Positions 57,101-64,000 of a stretch of 64,000 nucleotides of DNA are shown in pieces. Within the stretch, counting starts at the first letter, position 1; each line of letters begins with the position of its first letter. The translations under genes and the position numbers were made by a program. The stretch comes from Tremella fuciformis (taxonomy: Eukaryota > Basidiomycota > Tremellomycetes > Tremellales > Tremellaceae). The stretch covers positions 5,022,001-5,086,000 of the forward strand of contig CP136490.1 in the NCBI GenBank assembly GCA_032768795.1. Reading direction: 5' to 3'. The notes beneath the pieces were generated by a model. It saw only the letters and a list, made by a program, of their open reading frames with translations. It made no database searches and was not told the DNA's origin.

Positions 57101-58403
57101 CTTTCTCGACCAATGTAGCCGAGTCACTCGAGAAGCGCCAATGGGTCCCTGTGTATGGACCGAGGCGCTGTGTGGAGAGGAGGTTGTGCGTGAATGAGGG
57201 GACATAGAGGGCGTTCTTGTACCATACGTTCTCGAATGTCAGGCGGCCGGAGTGTGTAGCCTCGACAATTGACCCATCTCCGATCTGGATTTTGATGGGC
57301 TTGTCGAGCTTGGTGAGGTGGGAGAGGAGGTGTTTGTCCTTGATAAACGGACTTGTAGCACCGCTGTCGATGATGATGGAAGTGGAGGGAAGGTTATCGT
57401 GGGCGTGCAGTGCGATCTCTGTCGCATAATAGCCTTCCTCCTTTATCTCCCTCGACGAGCCTCTCTTGGCCTCACTTGATGAGTCGTCTCCTGACTCGCT
57501 CTGCTCCCTCGCCTTCATTCCCTTCCCCGCTTGTCCTCCTTGCTTCTTCCTCCTGTCTGCTTCCTTTGCCGACCTCTGCTCCTGGATGTGCTTCGGCACT
57601 CCAATCACTTTCCAGCACTCATCTGTGGAGTGCCTCCCCTGATCCGGATGGTGGATGCATCTCTTGCCTGCCGGTTTTGGTAGAGATTTGCTGAGCATCC
57701 CCATCTCGTTTACGCTCTCGCCCTTTTGTTGACGTCGGCGGTGTTCATCGGCAACCCTATCGATAACCTCGTCGAGATGGATCTTGTTCGACGAGGTCCC
57801 TGAGTAGAAGGTCGATGCGAGGAGGCCGTATGAGGACGGTAGGCGACGGATGGCGGCGTATGCGCCGATCTGGTTGGCGAATTGCTCAAGGGTGAGCTTG
57901 GAAGTGATGGCGGAGGAGGTGATTTCGGCCAACTGTGACCGGATAGCAGTGAGATGAGGTTCGGGGTCCTCATTCTCTGGGATGGTCTCGCCAAATATCG
58001 ATGACCATAATTCGGCTAGGCGAGATCCGTTATCGGCCCCATATGTGGTGACCAGGTGATCGTAAAGCCCCTTCGGTTGAGGATTCTCGAAGTCGATCAG
58101 GCTCGAGGGAAGCTTATTTTGGACAGTCTCTGTCAGACTGCCGTAGAGAGTGGAGAGGGCGGTGGACTGCTCCTTCTCATGCTCGTATAGAGCAACTGCT
58201 CTCTTTGATGTCTCGGCTGCTGTGGCCGGACTTGACACTGGATATCGAGCCTCGACGAGTGCTCGGATCGCTGACGCGTCTTTGGTGATGTGGGGGACAA
58301 GGCCGGCGGATCCGAGGACGACTCGAATCTCGCGCACCCACTGGGCGTAGTTGTCGCGCCCATTGAGCTTGCGCTCTTCTTTCACCGTCTGCACAGATGG
58401 CAT
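54102..58403 (-). CDS. Element C polyprotein: gag, protease, integrase, RT, RNase H
   Basis: A single frame of 1433 residues from ATG 58403. The order protease-integrase-RT is that of Ty1/copia. Seen motifs: protease IIDSGATSPFI; integrase HKRLGHSN with CMDCLKGK, core VSVDLWGP, SDQGGEFTS and the Glu in NSRVERVH; RT with LYGLRQSPHLFNKRLD and the active site HVDDMLIAG near 55070; RNase H with WADADWGGC and LSTTQAELLA. The gag part has a short CxxH...C segment (CIHHPDQGRHSTDEC) in place of a standard knuckle. No stop or frameshift is seen, so it looks functional. Confidence 0.93.
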   Translation of the reverse strand: MPSVQTVKEERKLNGRDNYAQWVREIRVVLGSAGLVPHITKDASAIRALVEARYPVSSPATAAETSKRAVALYEHEKEQSTALSTLYGSLTETVQNKLPSSLIDFENPQPKGLYDHLVTTYGADNGSRLAELWSSIFGETIPENEDPEPHLTAIRSQLAEITSSAITSKLTLEQFANQIGAYAAIRRLPSSYGLLASTFYSGTSSNKIHLDEVIDRVADEHRRRQQKGESVNEMGMLSKSLPKPAGKRCIHHPDQGRHSTDECWKVIGVPKHIQEQRSAKEADRRKKQGGQAGKGMKAREQSESGDDSSSEAKRGSSREIKEEGYYATEIALHAHDNLPSTSIIIDSGATSPFIKDKHLLSHLTKLDKPIKIQIGDGSIVEATHSGRLTFENVWYKNALYVPSFTHNLLSTQRLGPYTGTHWRFSSDSATLVEKGKVILRGKKLGNLWVVDDTPVRTTSRIHRALQARENTEAEDNRLLTWHKRLGHSNMRKVWELGEEGKLGAKWTGLFRRVECMDCLKGKATRSASLPNPRRAGKPLVEVSVDLWGPATVQSREGFQYFLTCYDDHSKFVQAIPIKKKSDAAEALQDYIKLAENQLDRTVKTIRSDQGGEFTSKEFSHWCKSKGIEHTLTPTDAHNQNSRVERVHLTILNDIRTCLADSNLSSQFWVDALRYVVFTRNRLPDSQGKIPVALFRPHHDIDIRYEGMQPFGQHCIYRVVSPASKLDERGQCGRLLGYTEGSWGYKVLTQTNRVIASRDVTFITGKKTTPRSDEPRRILEPPQPEPRQASTSLDEDDDTSIELNEIVEAGEAPEEEEQREEMDDIPPQAVPRQGRGWANEYIREDAPSPEPNPDDGPEDPDRRLNQPIEADADEPRRSGRLAGQEPSHHPLHDIDMDYNRVAIEHALSAQSLTNPQSYTEARRAADWEEWNRAMDEEMTKMEKYGVWEKVPRENHRTLTGKWVFTRKIDGDTGKASQYKARFVVRGFQQVSGRDFDELFASVTHKSSFRLFLTIVNYLDWECDQIDIIGAFLKANIDKDIFIEPPEGSDIAADHVLHLRKSLYGLRQSPHLFNKRLDEFLRELGFKPTLADPCIYSLQQGHKRCMISVHVDDMLIAGNDRSTIDEIKRRIDKELECKDQGPVSYFLGINIYRDRPNKKMYLSQEHYIEAVLQRFGETGKACKTILPDAKLVEATPKEVEEARDKPFPALAGSILYIATITRPDIAYAASLLCRFISKWSLAHWRAAKHLLRYLRGTSDLALTFDAHGGRRALLGWADADWGGCLDTRRSTTGYIFNTYGGIVSWKSRRQPTVALSTTQAELLASTEAGKEAIWLRQLLNDLDLGIDGAVPIYNDNNGAIQLAKHQHGFKLNKAFDMRAQWIREHQAGGLLELKYTPTDSNRADILTKTLSAEKTRQLRQLLGLERQGEGGQMSQ

Positions 58404-58500
58404 GTCGGAGGACCACTTCGAGGCTGGCGGTGCGTAGGCAGGGTCGACGAGTTTGTTGACGCGTTCTATCTACCGCGACTTGTCGAAGGAGACGTTACCA

Positions 58501-58818
58501 CGACGGAATCTTAGCTCTGAGGCAATGGGATTCCGGTCACCTGTTGCCCGCTCAGCACTTGCTATGAGTGATGCATTCGGACTTACCTGTTGCCCGCTCA
58601 GCACTTGCTATGAGTGATGAGGAGGGCAACAGGCGGCGGCATTCTACAAGGTCGTCGAGGGTGTCGGCGTTATAAGCGGAGTTATCGTTGGTGGCAGCTT
58701 CTCTGCCTCGTCGAGGGTGAACCTCGTCGAGGCACAACCTCGTCGAGGATCGAGTAGCCTCGACGAGGTTACTCGAAGATGAGTCAAGCTCATGTGAGCG
58801 TGCCACCTATTTCCGTCG
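58501..58818 (-). repeat. 5' LTR of element C (318 bp)
   Basis: Partner of 53765-54082, with the same two 35-bp internal repeats (58539-58573 and 58585-58619). It lies upstream of the polyprotein start and should carry the promoter. Confidence 0.94.
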
Positions 58819-60286
58819 GTCGAGCCACATACTCGTCGTCGACAAAGTTGGACGTCGCTCCCGTATCTAGGAGGGCCCTAGCGGTCTCTCCAGGGATTTG
58901 TGATAGGCCAATCGGGACGTTGAACAGCCTTGTAGGCGTTTCATAATTGGCGCGTACGCCGTCCTCTTTTGATGTTCTTTTGGACCCTTCGAGGGGTTCC
59001 GTTTTGGTTAAGTACAAGGCAGACGGATCCGCCCTGCACGTCGCCTTCCTAATGTAATTGCGTACTACGTTCTGTGTTTTAGCTACATACGTCTTCCGTT
59101 CCGCCTGTTCAGGCGTCAAATTCTTCTCGTTCCACCCTTGAATTTCTTGATAGCCTAGGTCCGGTATCACCTTGTGTAGACCTTTGTATTTGGCCATTAC
59201 CCGGTTGAACCTGTCTCTCAAGTTTCTTTTCTGGGGCTCGCTTGGTGGAGTGAGTCTGACGTTCACTCTCTCTGTCGCCATCGAACCTTCTTGGCTGTTG
59301 ACAGCTGCGTAATCGCCTGTTACGTGGTTCTCTGTGGTCTGATCGGTTGTGTCGGTTTGGGCTACGTTGATCCGGTGTGGCGGTAACTTGTTCTGTGGTC
59401 GAGTCCAACAGTTGTTGATCGTGTGGCCCATTTTCCCACAATAGGTGCAAGCCCCTGCCTCTATACGGGCCTTACGTTCTTCCTCCGAGAGAGGACCTCT
59501 CGGCTGTTGCGTGAACGTCCTGCCACTTTGAGGCTTAGGGGTTGTAGACTTGTTCGCCGTGCGTGGTGGTGACTCTCTGTTACTTGCCGTGTCCAATCCC
59601 ACTTTTGGGCGGAAATGCCCTCGTACTTGTTGACTAGGGGTGTTGAATCGGGTATTTCCTTGGTGTCGGCCCGGCGGGTTTGGTCCCTGAAATGGGTGCT
59701 TGGGGTGCAACGCACGGACTTCTCGGTCTGCGTCGTCAATAGACAGGGTACGCTCGACTAGGTCGTTGAAGTCGCTGAATGTAGGGCGTGGTCGTTGCGT
59801 CATGAGTTCGCGTTGCAGGTACTCACGCAATCCCTTGTAGAAGGCCATGCACTGCGTATCCGGTGACTGATTGGTCCGTGCTAGGATAGTACGGAACTTT
59901 ACTACGTACTCAGAGGCCGACATGTTGCCTTGTCTGAGTCGGTCCAGTTCGAAGTAGGCCGAGAATTCCTCATGGTGACGGCCAAAGGTTCGTCGAAGCT
60001 CGGTCATAAACCCTACCAGGGTGGTAGGTTCTTGATTGTTGTCGACTAGGCCAGTGTACCACTGCTCCGCCTCGTCGCGTAGGTAGCCGGAAGCAAAGAT
60101 CACTTTGAGCTCTTCGGTCGGGTAGATAGGTGCTGCGATTCGCAGGTATCTTTTGACTTGGTGCACAAAAGCATCCAGCTTCAGTCGGTCTAAATCGCCT
60201 CTAAAGACATCCGGCTTCTTGATATTCTTGGCGGCCTCGGCGGCCACTTTGATGTCCACGGGTTGATTCAGCCCCGTAGTTGTCAT
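58819..60286 (-). CDS. Element A gag-pol, 5' segment: gag, CCHC knuckle, protease start
   Basis: Starts at ATG 60286; the open frame reaches further to 60364 without an ATG and begins right after a good splice acceptor (ctaatacag), so a leader exon is possible. Contains a capsid-type region (KKPDVFRGDLDRLKLDAFV, GYLRDEAEQWY, LRREL-like helix), a zinc knuckle CTYCGKMGHTINNC and the protease active site LLDTGATSNFVDDEY. The frame is cut by element C at the target duplication GTCGA. Confidence 0.9.
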
Positions 60287-60364
60287 GTACGGTTCTGTAG
60301 TCGACGTCCTCGGCTGTGTAGGCTCTCTGTCAGACCTGTACCCGGTGACCTGTATTAGATCCAA

Positions 60365-61072
60365 CTAAAGCTCACCTAAATCAATCTATCGGTTCAAGCT
60401 GCTAACTATTAACGACTATTCGTAACAGATAGTAACGAACAAGAGTAGAGTGGAACCAAGCTGGGTGAGGAGCGATCAAGACTCACTTCACTTATCTATC
60501 TCTCGTCACTGGTACGGTCGATTCTCTAAGTAGACGTTCTATCTAGAGGACTAGTTAACTAGATCGCTGAGGAACTTCCTCTGCGATCTTCCTTCTTAAG
60601 TATCTGCTGACTCTCGCCCGCTCTCACTCTGATCCTTCTAGCATCGTCCTTCGTGGATCGTTCCATCGTTCTCCTAGTCGCTTCTACTCGTTCCCAATAC
60701 TCTCTAGTATTCTCTCGTCGTCTCTCTTCTCTTCTATCGTCTTCTCTCCGCGCTGGCTTGCATCTAATCTCCTTGCGTGCCCGTCGTCGTCCTTATCGTC
60801 CTCGGTCTCCGCCCCGTGGCCCTGACTGTGAGATAACTCTATCCTCCGTTATCGTGGACCTGACTCTTGTCCTTGCGTGCGTTCCTATCTCAACTCGGCC
60901 GATGGAAGACTGAGACGTATCCTTCTATCGTTCTCCAGGTTGTTCCAGCGCTTTCAAGAGCAAGTCGTAGTTATTCGTGACTAATAGTGACGGTTCTATC
61001 GTACTCACGTTCTTCGGTTCGTAGGATCCTTTGGATGTTTCCGTCGGAAGTTGCCTCGTGGTAGTCTCGTGG
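60365..61072. other. Element A leader between ORF1 and gag
   Basis: No clear coding sequence except a short minus-strand stretch after ORF1 (about 61070-61012) that ends on a strong donor (gtgagtacg). The right end of this stretch could be the intron of a spliced leader joined to gag at about 60343. The plus strand is rich in TCTC and TCGTC runs. Confidence 0.4.
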
Positions 61073-61540
61073 TCAGGATGCCGTGTCGGTTTCCTGACAC
61101 TCTCGGACAGGCTGTCTTCGTGCCTGCTCCATCTGTTGGAGCTGCATCTCGATCCTAGTTCGTTGGTCGAGTAGCTCTTGATACGTGGGACCTTGGCTAA
61201 GGTGCGGGGGATTGCCCCGCACAAAAGGGGTAACTCGGGGAATTTCTTCCTCCGCTAGTCGAGTTGATAGATAGTGCGAACCATGTACTCCGTTCGTATC
61301 CACCGGGTACGTTGTCGGTGGAGCCTCGAGTGGAGCGGTTCTTGAGTCGCTGTTGCCAGTCGTCGGCTGTTCTTCGAGTGGTTGCTCGAGATTGGACAAC
61401 GGCGACGAGCGAGTAGTAGGTGACGAGGGTTGAGGGTGTATCTGAAGGCTTGTGTGGCTGTTATCGGCAGGTAGGGTCGCCTGGGCGTCGATTCCCGGCG
61501 CTCCTCCTGTTGGGTTCTGTCTCGTAGGTCTTCCTGACAT
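61073..61540 (-). CDS. Element A leader ORF1, unknown
   Basis: A 155-residue open frame starting with ATG at 61540, just inside the 5' LTR. The product is rich in Pro, Thr, Ser and Gln and ends with a helix (QELLDQRTRIEMQLQQMEQARRQ). It could be the N-terminal part of Gag if spliced to the main frame, or a short leader peptide. No known domain. Confidence 0.45.
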   Translation of the reverse strand: MSGRPTRQNPTGGAPGIDAQATLPADNSHTSLQIHPQPSSPTTRSSPLSNLEQPLEEQPTTGNSDSRTAPLEAPPTTYPVDTNGVHGSHYLSTRLAEEEIPRVTPFVRGNPPHLSQGPTYQELLDQRTRIEMQLQQMEQARRQPVRECQETDTAS

Positions 61541-61576
61541 ACCTGTCGTCCACAAGTATGGGAAGAATGTATTAAC

Positions 61577-61774
61577 TGTCGGGATCGGTGAACGCGAGTT
61601 GGTATGTGAGTGACTGCCTTGCTGGTCGACTGATATGCCAGGATGAGTTACCAGGTGACAGATGAATAATACATTCTTCGAAGAAGGTATCCTCTCCTTC
61701 TCAGTCTGTATATGTAGAGTTCTCACGGGTAGTCGGCTACTACGGACATGTCCGTGATGACGTATTCCATTACA
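61577..61774 (-). repeat. 5' LTR of element A (198 bp)
   Basis: The partner of 40335-40532. It lies upstream of the gag part of the minus-strand element, so it is the promoter-bearing copy. It is followed on the plus strand by the target duplication GTCCC and the 5' fragment of the host gene. Confidence 0.95.
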
Positions 61775-62025
61775 GTCCCCGCTAGAAGTGACCCGAGTCT
61801 TTCCGAGTATCGCGAGATTCGCGCGCGGACGCCCTCAGATAAGGCATTCCATGCGGTGATATACCACATGTCGTCTGCGCTGGGCTGCACTCCCTCAGAC
61901 GGCGTGACAAGTCTCTCCGCGGGAGGGTCTTCTGTGCACGGCTCGATGGGATACCCATTCTCCTCGCACAGTCGTTCGTAGAACGCATCGAAATTGGATA
62001 TGCTAAAATAATCCGGTCCCACCAT
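61775..62025 (-). pseudogene. 5' part of host gene split by element A
   Basis: Begins with ATG at 62025 and runs without intron for 83 codons plus two bases until the target duplication GTCCC (61775-61779). It encodes residues such as YFSISNFDAFYERLCEENGY and WNALSEGVRARISRYSERL, probably helical. The matching 3' part is at 40077-40334. The frame continues exactly when one copy of the duplication is counted. The insertion leaves a possible truncated product that would read on into the LTR for a few dozen codons. Confidence 0.75.
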
Positions 62026-62871
62026 TATCGGACTGCCTGCTCTATGTTGGCTCTTCTCTGTACTGGGGAGAGGAAGTTGAGGGTGATCGTGGCTGCCATA
62101 CCCGCTGTAACATGCTGAGAAGTCTCAACTCCTGAGGAAAATACCAGAAAAAGGAGGTCTTCCAGCCTGTGCGAGACAATTCCTCGAGCGCAACCCACTG
62201 AGGACCCTTTTTCCCAAGGCTGGCAGCAATGCTGTCATACCGAAGAGACTGGTTTCAGTTGAACCATTGTCCTCCAAACCATAAGGGCTAAAGATCAACA
62301 AATGTTATGCGAGAGACGGATTTGTTACGAGTCAATGACAGGCATGATTTCGTTGGGCGTGTCCCGCCTTGGCGTGTCTCGGGTTTCCTCAAGATGATCA
62401 CATTTCTCATCGCCAATCCCTGGAACCCAGATGCTTTCCATCGCATCGACTTCCGAGGTGCATCTGTTGCTTTACAATGAGGAGTGGGGTATGTAGTGCT
62501 GACGCGTTTCTTATACCAGCTTCTTTGAACACTTTGGCTGATCCTACGAGGGCCTGCTCGAAGGCTTAGCATAGCAGCTGTGGGGCACAGGTGGGCATCA
62601 GGCTACATGCCACTCGGTCAGAGCGTACTCTTGCAATCAAACTTGCGCAAAGAACTCTCTGCATGCATCTCCCCCGTTATGACATGTAGTATGTACGGGA
62701 GCTAGGATAGCACGGTAGGCAGAAAGTTCGGCCAGCGGTTTTCGTGATACTATTTGGCTAATGTGACGAACATCCTCTAGGTGTCCATAGAAGACATTGT
62801 AATCGAGAGTGCCCTCGATGAGCAAGGTCAGAGGATTGCAGAAGGGGGAAGGAACGGGGGAGTATTCCGTG
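62026..62871. other. intergenic region upstream of the interrupted host gene
   Basis: Holds the promoter of the interrupted gene (minus strand). A minus-strand open stretch at about 62819-62637 (LIEGTLDYNVFYGHLEDV and ELSAYRAILAPVH) has a coding-like composition and could be a last exon of the gene at 62872-63645, but I found no junction that keeps the frame. Confidence 0.4.
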
Positions 62872-63645
62872 CTACTGTAACGTCCACTGCGAAGCCCCCT
62901 CACCAGAAGAGGACTCCTCACCCCTTATGTGACTGCTCCCCTGAATGTTCGCGCAAGTGTCCATATATGACAGCATGTCGTGCACCTTCTGCAGTGCGCT
63001 TTCGGTCTCACCGGAAGCCATGCTCTCTGCCAGGAATTGGAGATCGTCCCGAAGACTACGATTAGCAGCTTGTCTCTGCGCCCGATAGTTAGACGACTGA
63101 GGCTGCAAGTATTGCTCCATTCGTCCCTGACCCGCCAACAGAGCAGGGCAGTCTCTGCTCAGCTGGGTGTTTATCCTGTGTACCCCTTGTTTGGTAGCGT
63201 CAACCTCGCTGGTTAGAGTGTTCATTCCGTTGCCAATGGTCGCCAAGGCGTAGAGGGCGTTGTTGAGTTGAGTAGTTGTTTCCATTGCTCTATCCCGCCA
63301 CTGAATTGCCAGCTTCCGGTGCTTGCATGTTCTCTTACAGCTGGCTTTGCCTTTCCCTTTTTCGGTCTCAGTATCTTCAGCCGACTCAGCCTCAGCACTT
63401 GGCATGCAGGAGCCACGGGCTCTGGACGTCGAGGATCCAGGCTGCAAGGCTGATTCGTCGAGTGTATCCGGCAGGGTGCTTGGATTGAAGTAGGTGTCAT
63501 TCGGGGCGACCCATACCGGCTGCGCGAGCGATCCCTGCTCCCTCAAATCTGGGTCGAGAGAAGCATATGCGTCGTAAGTGGGACCATCTCCGTTGGAATG
63601 GCGGTCGCGACCCATCGGGACGTGGTGTGGATAGTTGGAGAACAT
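62872..63645 (-). CDS. orphan protein, unknown function
   Basis: An open frame of 257 residues from ATG 63645. The N-terminal half is Ser/Pro/Asp-rich and probably disordered; a basic Cys-containing patch CKRTCKHRKLAIQWRDRA lies in the middle; the C-terminal half looks like a long coiled coil (LNNALYALATIGNGMNTLTSEV and RSLRDDLQFLAESMASGE). No known domain. It may extend into a further exon downstream. Start is supported by lack of an earlier in-frame ATG nearby. Confidence 0.55.
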   Translation of the reverse strand: MFSNYPHHVPMGRDRHSNGDGPTYDAYASLDPDLREQGSLAQPVWVAPNDTYFNPSTLPDTLDESALQPGSSTSRARGSCMPSAEAESAEDTETEKGKGKASCKRTCKHRKLAIQWRDRAMETTTQLNNALYALATIGNGMNTLTSEVDATKQGVHRINTQLSRDCPALLAGQGRMEQYLQPQSSNYRAQRQAANRSLRDDLQFLAESMASGETESALQKVHDMLSYMDTCANIQGSSHIRGEESSSGEGASQWTLQ

Positions 63646-64000
63646 TTTCCAAGAGATAGTTTAGGGAAGATTTGTTCACTTTCACGGCGGACTGTCTACT
63701 CGCTTTTGTAGCTGTGTGTTGTCGAGGTGTATAATGTCGCAGCGATCACAAGAAGTCTTCCATCGCTATCCGCCAGCGTTGTCCATACGGTGGCGGGGTG
63801 CTGATCGCCTCCTCTGTCCTTTGTTAGACTAGACGAAACGCGTAACGGGATTCACGTACAATCTGCGGAGCACGCCCCTTTGTTCGGAAGAGCGCGCGGG
63901 CTCGCTTTCTGAGGGGGCGCGTACATATTGCATCATAGGCGGCGAGAAGATCCGCCCCCGCTCTTTTTCTTTGTACAAAGCTGACAGATGTCTCGCTTGG
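63646..64000. other. right edge, promoter region of the orphan gene
   Basis: No gene seen. It should contain the promoter of the gene starting at 63645 and perhaps that of a gene beyond the edge. Confidence 0.4.

Larger units (their letters stand above)
53765..58818 (-). mobile_element. Element C: Ty1/copia retrotransposon (5.1 kb)
   Basis: Bounded by two 318-bp LTRs that look identical (53765-54082, 58501-58818) and by the 5-bp duplication GTCGA (53760-53764 and 58819-58823). Minus orientation. The LTR ends are CGACGGAA...TTCCGTCG, an inverted repeat without the common TG...CA. Next to the 5' LTR the minus strand starts TGGTAACG, similar to the primer sites used by initiator-Met tRNA in copia elements, and a purine run GAGGGGAGG lies before the 3' LTR. 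One long polyprotein frame is open. Confidence 0.93.
40335..61774 (-). mobile_element. Element A: chromodomain Ty3/gypsy retrotransposon, with two nested insertions
   Basis: Bounded by 198-bp LTRs (40335-40532 and 61577-61774) that look identical and by the 5-bp target duplication GTCCC (40330-40334 and 61775-61779). Orientation is minus. Without the two nested elements it would be about 7.7 kb: a leader ORF, one continuous gag-pol frame of about 1591 codons and, on the opposite strand, a spliced gene between pol and the 3' LTR. A purine-rich tract (AAAGGAGGAGG on the minus strand) lies next to the 3' LTR. I could not find an obvious tRNA primer site next to the 5' LTR. Confidence 0.93.

Overview
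The window is nuclear DNA of a basidiomycete fungus, most likely a tremellomycete yeast (Cryptococcus/Kwoniella/Trichosporon relatives). The evidence is dense genes on both strands, many very short introns (about 38-65 nt, usually GT..AG with a CTNAY-like branch site), a secreted protein with the Cys pattern of the CPL1 family, and basidiomycete-style Ty3/gypsy and Ty1/copia elements. Coordinates are gene spans; most genes are spliced and I worked out exon junctions by hand from reading frame and splice signals.

Left part (1-11.2 kb): a tRNA-Val with an intron, a charged coiled-coil protein, a CPL1-like secreted protein, a mitochondrial 2-oxodicarboxylate carrier with a 17-nt microexon, then a gene-poor stretch holding three diverged members of an unknown small-protein family (5.3, 7.2 and 10.3 kb) that share intron positions and phases.

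Middle part (11.2-40 kb): ordinary housekeeping genes: a PPR-type mitochondrial protein, a Zn2Cys6 regulator with two zinc-cluster-like modules, RRS1, a GNAT acetyltransferase, cytochrome c oxidase subunit VIIa/COX7, an unknown 942-residue protein, a branched-chain aminotransferase, a Whi3/Scw1-type RNA-binding protein, a CorA-family magnesium transporter, the DENR/TMA22 translation factor, a USP25-like protein whose catalytic cysteine is not visible, an NAD(P)-dependent reductase and an orphan gene.

Right part (40-62 kb): a nest of three LTR retrotransposons inside a small host gene. Element A (chromodomain Ty3/gypsy, minus strand, 198-bp LTRs, target duplication GTCCC) broke the host gene. 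Element B (chromodomain Ty3/gypsy, plus strand, 513-bp LTRs, duplication GGCAG) and element C (Ty1/copia, minus strand, 318-bp LTRs, duplication GTCGA) then landed inside the gag-pol frame of A. All LTR pairs look identical by eye and every interrupted frame is continuous once the insertions are ignored, so all insertions look recent. Both gypsy elements carry, between the end of pol and the 3' LTR and on the opposite strand, an intron-containing gene for a protein with a CxxCxxxGxxC module followed by a second Cys cluster. Element B joins gag and pol by a probable -1 frameshift at CCCAAAA. I regard the antisense genes as the most interesting system in the window. The window ends with one more orphan gene (62.9-63.6 kb).
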